Of a DNA stretch of 64,000 nucleotides, positions 35,473-42,665 are shown one piece after another. A program made the position numbers and the translations under genes. The stretch comes from Caulobacter sp. Root1455. Its GTDB lineage: Bacteria > Pseudomonadota > Alphaproteobacteria > Caulobacterales > Caulobacteraceae. The stretch is from assembly GCF_001426905.1 (NCBI RefSeq), contig NZ_LMFQ01000021.1, positions 235,558 to 299,557 of the forward strand, read 5' to 3'. The notes under the pieces are model-generated. The model had not been told where the DNA came from. It saw only the letters and a program-made list of their open reading frames with translations, and searched no databases. Position 1 is the first letter of the stretch. Each line of letters opens with the position of its first letter.

Positions 35473-36228
35473 CTAGTTGAACACGGCCAGGAGTTCCCGA
35501 TAGCGATCGGTCCACACCATGGCGATGCCGCCGAGCGAGAGGCCCAGCAGGGAGAGGCCCAGGATCACGCTGAGCGGCGAGGTGACGAAGAAGATCTGGA
35601 ACGACGGCATCACCCGGCCGACCAGGCCGGTCGCCAGGTTGAAGACGATCGAGAACACCAGCACCGGCGCCGACAGCTGCAGGCCCAGCTTGAACGAGTC
35701 GGCCACGGTGCGCACGGCCAGGGCGGCGGCGTCGCCCACCGGCACGGCGCGGCTGAACGGGAACAGGTCGTACGACTTGACCATCGCCCCGATGAACAGG
35801 TGATGCAGGTCGGTGACCATGATCAGGGTCAGGCCCAGCATCGACAGAAAGGTGGCCACCGACGTGCTGCTGGGCGCGCCGGCCGGGTTGGTGGTCTGGG
35901 CGAAGGACAGGGTGGTCTGGATCGAGATGATCTCGCCGGCCGTGGCCAGCGAGGTGACGAACAGCTTCAGCACCGCGCCGATCATCAGTCCAACCAGCAC
36001 CTCGTGCAGCACCGCCCCGCCGACGGCGCCGACGCTGCTGGGCACCGTGACGATCGACTTGGAGACCAGGGGCGCCAGCAGCATGGCCATCAGCACGGCG
36101 AACGACAGCCGGATGCGCGGCGGCACGACGCTCTCGCCGATGCCGGGCATCAGCATGACCATCGCGCCGATGCGGGCGAAGACCAGACCGCCGGTGTAGA
36201 CCTGCAGGACGGTGGCGTAGCTGTCCAA
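35473..36228 (-). CDS. fliR: Flagellar export gate protein FliR
   Basis: A 251-residue protein with about six membrane segments; SFAQTTNPAGAPSSTSVATF and the FNLATGLVGRVMPSFQIFF segment are FliR hallmarks. FliP, FliQ and FliR form the export gate core. No ATG lies at the right place: TTG 36228 (MDSYATV) gives the normal family length and follows the fliQ stop by 11 bases, with a GGGGCAGGGGG stretch before it. Confidence 0.93.
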   Translation of the reverse strand: MDSYATVLQVYTGGLVFARIGAMVMLMPGIGESVVPPRIRLSFAVLMAMLLAPLVSKSIVTVPSSVGAVGGAVLHEVLVGLMIGAVLKLFVTSLATAGEIISIQTTLSFAQTTNPAGAPSSTSVATFLSMLGLTLIMVTDLHHLFIGAMVKSYDLFPFSRAVPVGDAAALAVRTVADSFKLGLQLSAPVLVFSIVFNLATGLVGRVMPSFQIFFVTSPLSVILGLSLLGLSLGGIAMVWTDRYRELLAVFN

Positions 36229-36239
36229 GCCCCCTGCCC

Positions 36240-36503
36240 CTACATTCCCGCGATCTTGGCGGCGATCTCTTTCATGAAGCCGGACATCAGCGCCCCCATC
36301 AGCGGCAGGAACAGCAGCAGCGAGATGAAGATCGCCACGATCTTGGGCGCGTAGACCAGGGTGGCTTCCTGGATCTGGGTCAAGGCCTGGAACAGGCCGA
36401 TGGCCACGCCGACCACCAGGCCGACGATCAGGATCGGCGCGCAAAGCTGCAGGGTCAGCCAGATCGCGTCGCGGCCGACATCCAGGACTTCGGCTCCGCT
36501 CAT
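36240..36503 (-). CDS. fliQ: Flagellar export gate protein FliQ
   Basis: An 87-residue protein with two membrane segments (about 14-37 and 52-74) and the family stretch GLFQALTQIQEATLVYAPKI between them. Four FliQ copies wrap the FliP-FliR core. ATG 36503 gives MSGAEVLDVGRDA, the usual start. It heads the fliQ-fliR-flhB operon, and a CtrA-type site lies about 70 bases upstream at 36569-36587. Confidence 0.94.
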   Translation of the reverse strand: MSGAEVLDVGRDAIWLTLQLCAPILIVGLVVGVAIGLFQALTQIQEATLVYAPKIVAIFISLLLFLPLMGALMSGFMKEIAAKIAGM

Positions 36504-36568
36504 CGGATGGCCTCTAACAGGTACGCGCGCACGCGGGGAACAGACGGTGACTCGCACCATCGCCCGTC

Positions 36569-36587
36569 ATGGTTAACAGCCAGTTAG
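36569..36587 (-). promoter_or_regulatory. CtrA-type site before fliQ
   Basis: On the fliQ strand this reads CTAACTGGCTGTTAACCAT: CTAA-N7-TTAACCAT, a near-consensus CtrA box (TTAA-N7-TTAAC). fliQ is a known CtrA target in C. crescentus, and the same spacing and TTAACCAT end recur before the chemoreceptor at 62538-62556. Confidence 0.75.
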
Positions 36588-36629
36588 GGAGGATTAACAG
36601 GGGGCAGTTTCGCGCGTGGCGAAACGTCG

Positions 36630-36736
36630 CCTCCTTCCCCTCCGGGGGAGGAGCGCCGAAGGCGCGGAGGGGGCAAGTGTTCACCTCTTCCCCCTTTGGG
36701 GGAGGAGGGCCGAAGGCCCGGAGAGGGCAAGTGTTC
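36630..36736. repeat. Tandem pair of about 54-bp GC-rich units
   Basis: Two adjoining units (about 36630-36683 and 36684-36736) share CCTC-TTCCCC, GGGGGAGGAG, a GGCGCC- or GGGCC-type stem (GCGCCGAAGGCGC / GGGCCGAAGGCCC) and GGCAAGTGTTC. The inner stems differ by compensating changes, so both keep a GAAG-capped hairpin. Confidence 0.7.
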
Positions 36737-36810
36737 GCCCGCGGTGCGGTTCGCCACCTGCCCCCACCTGGCGACTGCGTCGCCTGTCCGCCTCCATAGG
36801 GGGCGGAGGC

Positions 36811-37302
36811 CTACTTCGGCTTCCGCGCCGCCTGGACCTCGATCTCGACCAGCATGCCCGGCTGGACCAGCGAGGTGATCTGGCTGGTGATCCGCGAAGG
36901 CTTGTTGGGCTGTTCGGCGGTGCCGAAGAAGGTCTTGTAGCTCTCCATCATGCCCGCGAAGTCCATCTTGCCGCCCTTGGCCGGGTCGCCGACCAGCAGG
37001 ACGCGCATCATGACGACGTCGCCCATGGTCGCGCCCTGGGTCTTCAGCGCCTCCTGGATGCGGGTCAGCACGCCCAGGGTCTGGGTCTTGGTGTCGCCGA
37101 AGGTGGCGGTCAGGGCCGGGTCGCCCTTGGGGTCGAGCATCGGCGGGGTCATGCCGCTGACATAGATGGTGTCGTAGCCGGCCGGCACGGTGACCACGCT
37201 GGCGATCGGCGAGGTCGGCGCGCCGCCCCGGACGATCTCCTGGGCGTTGGCGGCGCCGGCCGCAGCGAGGGCGATGGCGGCGGCGAGGATCAGGCGCTTC
37301 AT
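36811..37302 (-). CDS. Exported RidA-family protein
   Basis: A 163-residue protein with a signal peptide (1-20, cut after ANA) followed by a RidA/YjgF domain. TIYVSGMTP, TRIQEALKTQGATMGDVVMM and SRITSQITSLVQPGMLVEIE fit the fold, and Arg137 in KPSR lines up with the imine-binding Arg105 of E. coli RidA. RidA proteins hydrolyse reactive imines and enamines made by flavin or PLP enzymes. Here it is exported and follows cytochrome c and amine oxidase genes, so it may clear imines from amine oxidation in the periplasm. Confidence 0.85.
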   Translation of the reverse strand: MKRLILAAAIALAAAGAANAQEIVRGGAPTSPIASVVTVPAGYDTIYVSGMTPPMLDPKGDPALTATFGDTKTQTLGVLTRIQEALKTQGATMGDVVMMRVLLVGDPAKGGKMDFAGMMESYKTFFGTAEQPNKPSRITSQITSLVQPGMLVEIEVQAARKPK

Positions 37303-37341
37303 GGTCGTCTCCTTGAGTGGTCGTTGTTGCGAACCGGCGAA

Positions 37342-37734
37342 CTAGTGCGCCTGCAGGCTGGCCGGCTTCTTGGCCGTCTTGAGCTTGGCGCGGGCGGCGG
37401 CGAGGTCGGCGGCCGTCACCGGCTTGCCCTTGTTGCCCCAGGAGGTGCGGACATAGGTCAGGATCGCCGACAGGTCGGCGTCGTTGAGGTCGTCCTTGAA
37501 CGCCGGCATGCCGGCGCGGCCCGCCAGCACGGTCGCCATCATCGGGGCCGGGTCGCCCTGGACGAAGGGATCGCCGGCCAGGGCCGGGAACGCGCCCTTG
37601 ACGCCCTTGCCCGTCGTCTGATGGCAAGCCGAGCAGTTGTCGTTGAACAGCGCCTGCGGCGTGGCGGCCAAAGCCGTCGACGCGGCGGCGGAAGCGGCCA
37701 GCAGGCCGCAGAGGAACGCGAGCGAACGATTCAT
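37342..37734 (-). CDS. Periplasmic cytochrome c, class I
   Basis: A 130-residue monohaem cytochrome c. A signal peptide (1-23, ALA cut) precedes the haem motif Cys34-Ser-Ala-Cys37-His38; Met76 in AGMPAF is the likely sixth ligand. The tail is Lys/Ala-rich. It lies 39 bases upstream of the RidA start and 41 bases downstream of the amine oxidase stop, all on one strand. It is therefore the likely electron acceptor of the flavin oxidase, turning it into a dehydrogenase. Confidence 0.9.
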   Translation of the reverse strand: MNRSLAFLCGLLAASAAASTALAATPQALFNDNCSACHQTTGKGVKGAFPALAGDPFVQGDPAPMMATVLAGRAGMPAFKDDLNDADLSAILTYVRTSWGNKGKPVTAADLAAARAKLKTAKKPASLQAH

Positions 37735-37775
37735 GGAAACTCCCCGAGGAACCTTGAGCCAGGCATAGCGCGACT

Positions 37776-39395
37776 TCACGCCTGGAGCACGCGGGCGTGC
37801 AGCTTGCCGATCTGCTGCCAGGCCGACTCGATGGCGCCGGCCTGCCAGCCGCCCAGATAGGTCAGGTGCTCGCCGGCCAGGTAGACGCGGCCGTCGGGCT
37901 CGCACAGCACCGGATAGGAGGCCTTGCGCCCCTCCTCGCCCCACTCGGCCCAGCCGCCCAGATTGAACTGCGCCAGGTGCCAGCTGAACGAGAAGGCGTT
38001 CTCGAAGTTCTCGGCGTACTCGGGAAACACCTTCTGGCCGGCGGCCACGGCGAACGCCGCGCGGTCGGCCGGGCTCTTGGCGCTGATCTTGGCCGCCTCG
38101 CCGCCGAACGCGTAGTAGCCCAGCAGCACGCCCTTCTGGCCCTGCCAGCCGGTGGACGGCAGGGTGATCGTGCCGATGCCCGGCATGTCGTTGTAGATGT
38201 GGCCGCCGTAGATGTGGTGGTTCTCTTCCCAGAAGCGGGTCTTCATCTGCAGGCCGATCTTGTTGACCGGCGCATAGGCCACGCCCGACATCGCCGCCTT
38301 GAACGGCTTGGAGAAGTCGGCGTCGACATTCTTCAGCACGCTGAGCGGGATGGTGCAGACGCAGTAGTCGGCGGTGATGGTGTCCCGCTCGCCGAACTTG
38401 TCGGTGTAGGTGACGGTCACGCCCTTGGCGCCCTGCTTGATCTTCTCGACCACGCACGAGTAGCGGATCATCGAGCCGACGCGCTTTTCGAAGCCCTTGG
38501 CGATCTGGTCCATGCCGCCGATCGGCTGCAGCATCGTGCGCTGCTGCTCGTAGCCGGACACCGAGCTGAGCACCCGCCAGGCGTTCGAATGCAGCACGTC
38601 CGACAGGCTGTAAGGCGTCGAGGGCTTGCCCGGGCCCGGCTCCACCCCCGCGCCGGGATGGACGTCGAAGCCCCGCCCTTCGGTGCCGGTATAGGCCAGA
38701 TCCGTCGGCGACAGGCGCCCCTCGGCGATCATGTAGGCCACGAACAGGTCGCGGTCCTCGGCCGTCAGCGGCGCGTCGAGCTGGCCCTTGGAGGCGGCCT
38801 TGGCGATCATCTCGGCGGCGTAGCCGCGGGCGTCGGCGGCGATCTGGCCCTTGCGGATCGGCCTGCCGGCCAGTGGGCCGCCGCCCTTCTCGAAATAGAC
38901 ATAGGCCGCGTCGTTGTCGTTGACGAAGCTCTCCAGCGGCACCCCGAACAGCTTGGTGTAGTGCAGGGTCGAACGGTGGTGATACGGGATCCGCCACGGG
39001 CCGTGGTTGATGTAGAGCCCCTCGTCGAACTCGCAGGTCTGGGCGTTGCCGTTCAGGTCGGTGTGTTGGAAGCCCTTGCGGGCCGTCTGGCAGCGGCCGC
39101 CGGCGAACGACCGCGCCTCGATGATCTGCACCTGGTAGCCGGCCTTGGTCAGCTCATAGGCGGCGGTCATGCCGGCCAGGCCCGCGCCCAGCACCACGAC
39201 CTTGGTCCCCTTGGGATCGCCTTCCAGCTTGGGCGGCGCGGTCTGGGCCGAGGCGAAACCGAAGCCCAGGGCGTCCATGCCGGCCATGGCCAGGGACACC
39301 CCGCCGAACGCCGCGAGGCCTTCGAAAAACCGCCGCCGCGTCAGCACCTCGCCCGCCCCGTTCAGGGACGGCGCCGCCATCGATCGATCACTCAT
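37776..39395 (-). CDS. Exported flavin monoamine oxidase/dehydrogenase
   Basis: A 539-residue FAD enzyme. A twin-arginine-like signal (TRRRFFEGL near residue 19, then a hydrophobic stretch to about 50) suggests folded export by Tat. The FAD motif VVLGAGLAGMTAAYEL is near 67-82, GGRCQTAR follows, and the C-terminal YLAGEHLTYLGGWQAGAIESAW is the flavin-binding end of amine oxidases. It should oxidise an amine or amino acid to an imine. Start ATG 39395 was chosen because the Tat signal begins there; the frame is open upstream without protein-like sequence. It heads the oxidase-cytochrome c-RidA operon. Confidence 0.86.
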   Translation of the reverse strand: MSDRSMAAPSLNGAGEVLTRRRFFEGLAAFGGVSLAMAGMDALGFGFASAQTAPPKLEGDPKGTKVVVLGAGLAGMTAAYELTKAGYQVQIIEARSFAGGRCQTARKGFQHTDLNGNAQTCEFDEGLYINHGPWRIPYHHRSTLHYTKLFGVPLESFVNDNDAAYVYFEKGGGPLAGRPIRKGQIAADARGYAAEMIAKAASKGQLDAPLTAEDRDLFVAYMIAEGRLSPTDLAYTGTEGRGFDVHPGAGVEPGPGKPSTPYSLSDVLHSNAWRVLSSVSGYEQQRTMLQPIGGMDQIAKGFEKRVGSMIRYSCVVEKIKQGAKGVTVTYTDKFGERDTITADYCVCTIPLSVLKNVDADFSKPFKAAMSGVAYAPVNKIGLQMKTRFWEENHHIYGGHIYNDMPGIGTITLPSTGWQGQKGVLLGYYAFGGEAAKISAKSPADRAAFAVAAGQKVFPEYAENFENAFSFSWHLAQFNLGGWAEWGEEGRKASYPVLCEPDGRVYLAGEHLTYLGGWQAGAIESAWQQIGKLHARVLQA

Positions 39396-39598
39396 ACGAA
39401 CCCCGACTTTCCGCTGTCGACAGTCGCCGGTGAGCCGGCCCGTCAGCCTGCTCATCTCGAAACTTGCGCCCTTCTCGAGCAATGCGAAACCCGTGCGATC
39501 GCGAGTAAAACCCCTGTATGCCGCAGGGCTGGGCGCCTGCCGTCTCGCCTGTGCGAACAGCGGGCGAAGTGAAATTTCAGCGCGCCGCCGCAACGCAA

Positions 39599-39625
39599 GA
39601 AAGCCGGGCGCGAGGCCCGGCTTTC
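39599..39625 (-). terminator. Intrinsic terminator of the TonB-dependent receptor gene
   Basis: GAAAGCCGGGC and GCCCGGCTTTC are perfect 11-bp arms around CTCGC (read on the minus strand), 22 bases past the receptor stop and followed by TTG. The stem starts with A residues and ends in TTTC, the form of a rho-independent terminator. Confidence 0.75.
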
Positions 39626-39646
39626 CGCTGATGATCGGCGGTGTTC

Positions 39647-42277
39647 CTAGAAGGCGGCCGAGGCCTTGAGGTACCAGAAGCCCCCCTGCCAATCGACGAT
39701 CGAGTCCGAACGGTAGATCCGGCCGTTGGTGGCCGACTCGCCGGTCAGGTCGGGCGCCGGGTAGTTGGCGAACAGGTTCCGGGCCCCCAGCGAGACGGTG
39801 TAGGTGTCGGTCGCGTGGTAGGACAGCTCCAGATCGACGAACGCCTCGGTGTCGAACTTCTGGATCACCGGATTGCCGACGCTGAACATGTTCTTGTACG
39901 GCCCCCAGATGTTCAGGCGGCCGATGGCTTGGAACTTGCCGATCTCGTGGTTGGCCGACAGGACCGCGCGCCAGGCCGGCGCGGCGTGCTTGAAGTCGTA
40001 GACGCCTTCGCCGTCGAAGAACTGGTTGGAGAACACCTTGTCGATGACGAACTTGTTCACGTTGCCGCTGGCGGTGAACGCGGTCGACTGGCCGTTTTCC
40101 CAGTCGACCTTGTAGGTCGCCACCACGTCGACGCCCCACGTCGTGGAGTCGAACGCGTTCTGGTAGAACTGCACCTGGCCGATGGTGGCCGCGCCGGGCA
40201 CGTTGGCGGCGACCAGGGCCGCGCGGATGGTCGGCGTCACCGTGATCGGCGTGGTCGCGTAGAACTGGTCGTCGATCTGGATCTCATAGGCGTCGACCGT
40301 CAGGCTCAGGCCGCTCATCGGCGTGGCGGTGAAGCCCAGGGCGATGTTCAGCGACTTTTCGGGCTTCAGCTCCTTGGCGCCCATGTACTGGGCCACCGGG
40401 TTGGTGGCCGGGAACAGGCCCGAGGCGATGATCGCGCCGTTCTCGACCCGGGTCGAGACGTTGGTCGTGAACAGCTGGCCCGGGGTCGGCGCCCGGAAGC
40501 CGGTGCCGATCGAACCCCGGATCCCGAACGCGTCGCTGACCTGGTACTGGGTCGCGATCTTGCCGTTCACCGTGCCGCCGAAGTCGGAGAAGTGCTCGCC
40601 GCGCAGGGCCAGGTCGAGGAACCAGGCCTCGGTGATGTTGGCCGAGGTTTCGACGTAGCCGGCGTAGGAGTCGCGGGTCAGCTTGCCCGAATAGTCGGGC
40701 GGCGAGCCGGGAGCGCCGTTCGAGCCGACGGCGAGGGCGTTGTAGACCGGATCGATGCCGGCGAAGCCGTCCGTGGCGTCGGACTTGTAGTTGGCGCAGT
40801 TCAGGCCGGCCGTGATCGGCAGGGCCGCGCCGGCGGCGGTCGGCGTATGGGTGACGGCGCTGCAGAAGCCGAACGGATCGGGCACGGCCCAGGTCCCCGC
40901 CTTGTAGGACGGCACGTCGCCGGCCTCGATCTCGTAGCCTTCCTTGCGGTACTCGGCGCCGAAGTTGACCGTCACCGGGGTGGCGAAGCCGCCCACGGCC
41001 CAGTCATAGGCGAAGTCGGCGTTGGCGGCCGATTCCGTCGAGATCAGCGAGCCGACATAGAACGACTGCGGCGAGTCCGGCCCCATCGACGGGTTCACCG
41101 TGTCCCACAGGGTGTAGGACAGCTTGTCGTTCCCGTAGCGGCCGCTGATGTCATAGGTCAGGCCGTTGGAGAACTTTCCCTTCAGGCCGCCGGCCAGGCT
41201 GTAGTCGGTGATGTCGCCCCCGAACATCGGCGTGAAGCCGGCCGGGAAGATCGAGCTGAACTGGAACAGGCTGCCGTCGGACTTGCGGATCGGCGTGGCG
41301 TTGACCGCGTTGCTGACCGGCGGGCGATAGTTGAAGTATTCGGTGGCGCTGCTCTTGGAATAGTTGGCGAAGGCGTAGACCGACACGGCTTCGGAGAATT
41401 CGTAGCCGGTGTTCAGGACGCCGCGTGTCGCCTCGGCGTCGGGCTGGCCCCACTTCTGGACATAGTCGTGGATCAGGGCGCCGTAGGCCGGATTGGCCGC
41501 GGCGTAGTCGGCGACGCAGAAGCCCGCCGACTGGTTGGGAATGCCCTTGTTGCAGTACTGCTTGCCGCGATTGACCTGGTTCTGGCTGGTGTATTCGAAG
41601 GTGCCGTTGACGAAGCCCTTGTCGCCGATCGGCAGGCCCAGGTTGCCGGTGACCAGCACGTCCTCGCCGTCGCCCAGATAGTACTGGCCGTATTGGGCGG
41701 TCAGCGAGCCGCCGCTGGGGCTGTCCTTGAGCTGGAAGTCGATGACGCCGGCGATGGCGTCCGAGCCGTATTGGGCGCCGGCGCCATCGCGGGTGACCAC
41801 GACGTTCTTCAGGGCCGAGGCCGGGATCGTCGCCGCGTCGGGCGCCTGGGCGCCGGTGCCGCCGATGCTGACCAGGGCCGAGCGGTGACGCCGCTTGCCG
41901 TTGACCATGAACAGGGTCTTGTCGGTGGGCAGGCCGCGCAGCGAGGCGGGGCGGATGAAGGTCGCGCCGTCCGAGATCGGCTCGCGGGCCAGGGTGTAGG
42001 ACGGGACCAGGGTCTTGAGGATGTCGTTGGTGTCGGTGAAGGTCGAGGCCTTCAGATCGGCTTCGCTGAACGAGTCGACCGGGACCGCCGAGTCCAGCAC
42101 CGTGCGGGGCTTGCCGCGCGCCGTCACGATCAGCGTGTCGAGCTCCGCGGCCGCATCGGGCGGTGTAGCGGGCGCCACGGCGGGCGCGTCAGCGGCGTAG
42201 GCATTCGAACCACACGCCAAGAACAAGCTGACGGTCGAAATTCCTGCAAGCAAGAGATTCCGCGAGCGATTATTCAT
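39647..42277 (-). CDS. TonB-dependent outer-membrane receptor
   Basis: An 876-residue receptor. A signal peptide (cut near AYA-A28) is followed by a TonB-box-like DTLIVTA, a plug domain (about 50-190, with DILKTLVPSY and RDGAGAQYGSDAIAGVIDFQ) and a long beta barrel ending in the aromatic WYLKASAAF. There is no FecA-like signalling extension. Receptors with this plug (LRGLPTDKTLFMVNGKRRH) are very numerous in Caulobacter and import vitamins, sugars or peptides; the substrate cannot be read from sequence. GAGGGGG lies before ATG 42277. A GH20 gene lies upstream on the same strand. Confidence 0.9.
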   Translation of the reverse strand: MNNRSRNLLLAGISTVSLFLACGSNAYAADAPAVAPATPPDAAAELDTLIVTARGKPRTVLDSAVPVDSFSEADLKASTFTDTNDILKTLVPSYTLAREPISDGATFIRPASLRGLPTDKTLFMVNGKRRHRSALVSIGGTGAQAPDAATIPASALKNVVVTRDGAGAQYGSDAIAGVIDFQLKDSPSGGSLTAQYGQYYLGDGEDVLVTGNLGLPIGDKGFVNGTFEYTSQNQVNRGKQYCNKGIPNQSAGFCVADYAAANPAYGALIHDYVQKWGQPDAEATRGVLNTGYEFSEAVSVYAFANYSKSSATEYFNYRPPVSNAVNATPIRKSDGSLFQFSSIFPAGFTPMFGGDITDYSLAGGLKGKFSNGLTYDISGRYGNDKLSYTLWDTVNPSMGPDSPQSFYVGSLISTESAANADFAYDWAVGGFATPVTVNFGAEYRKEGYEIEAGDVPSYKAGTWAVPDPFGFCSAVTHTPTAAGAALPITAGLNCANYKSDATDGFAGIDPVYNALAVGSNGAPGSPPDYSGKLTRDSYAGYVETSANITEAWFLDLALRGEHFSDFGGTVNGKIATQYQVSDAFGIRGSIGTGFRAPTPGQLFTTNVSTRVENGAIIASGLFPATNPVAQYMGAKELKPEKSLNIALGFTATPMSGLSLTVDAYEIQIDDQFYATTPITVTPTIRAALVAANVPGAATIGQVQFYQNAFDSTTWGVDVVATYKVDWENGQSTAFTASGNVNKFVIDKVFSNQFFDGEGVYDFKHAAPAWRAVLSANHEIGKFQAIGRLNIWGPYKNMFSVGNPVIQKFDTEAFVDLELSYHATDTYTVSLGARNLFANYPAPDLTGESATNGRIYRSDSIVDWQGGFWYLKASAAF

Positions 42278-42665
42278 ATGTACCCCCTCGAGGCGCTTAA
42301 TGCGCGCGTTTGTTTCTCCTCCGTGACGTTTCCCGGGTACGCGTGTTCTTGTTGTGAGACTCGAATACAGACTCAACTCACGACGATTGCCGCAATTGGA
42401 ACAGTTCGTCAGACCTGAAATTTCTGCAATAGCCGCGACCGTCACAGGATCGTAACGGGGGGCTTCAGGGCTTCGGCTGCCCCATTGCACGGCGCCCGCC
42501 ATGCTTTTTGTGCAGCGCCGTGATCATCATTGCGGCGCCGCAACGACCGCGGAGCCGCGCGCGGGGCTCGCCGACCGTCTCAGGGAAAACCGGGATCGAT
42601 CGTGGACGAGGTCATAGTCCGAGGTCCGGATTCGACCCGATGCTTCGCCGCCGGATTCGCGCCGG
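42278..42665. other. Receptor-GH20 intergenic region
   Basis: No gene is visible in these 388 bases. The left part (42278-42460) is AT-richer than its surroundings and should hold the receptor promoter; the right part is GC-rich with imperfect stems after the GH20 stop. I see no clear operator. Confidence 0.5.

Larger units (their letters stand above)
36504..36810. other. fliQ-RidA intergenic region
   Basis: No gene is visible. The region holds the fliQ promoter with its CtrA-type site (36569-36587), a tandem GC-rich repeat (36630-36736) and, at 36788-36806, a CCGCC...GGCGG dyad just past the RidA stop that may end that operon. Confidence 0.55.
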
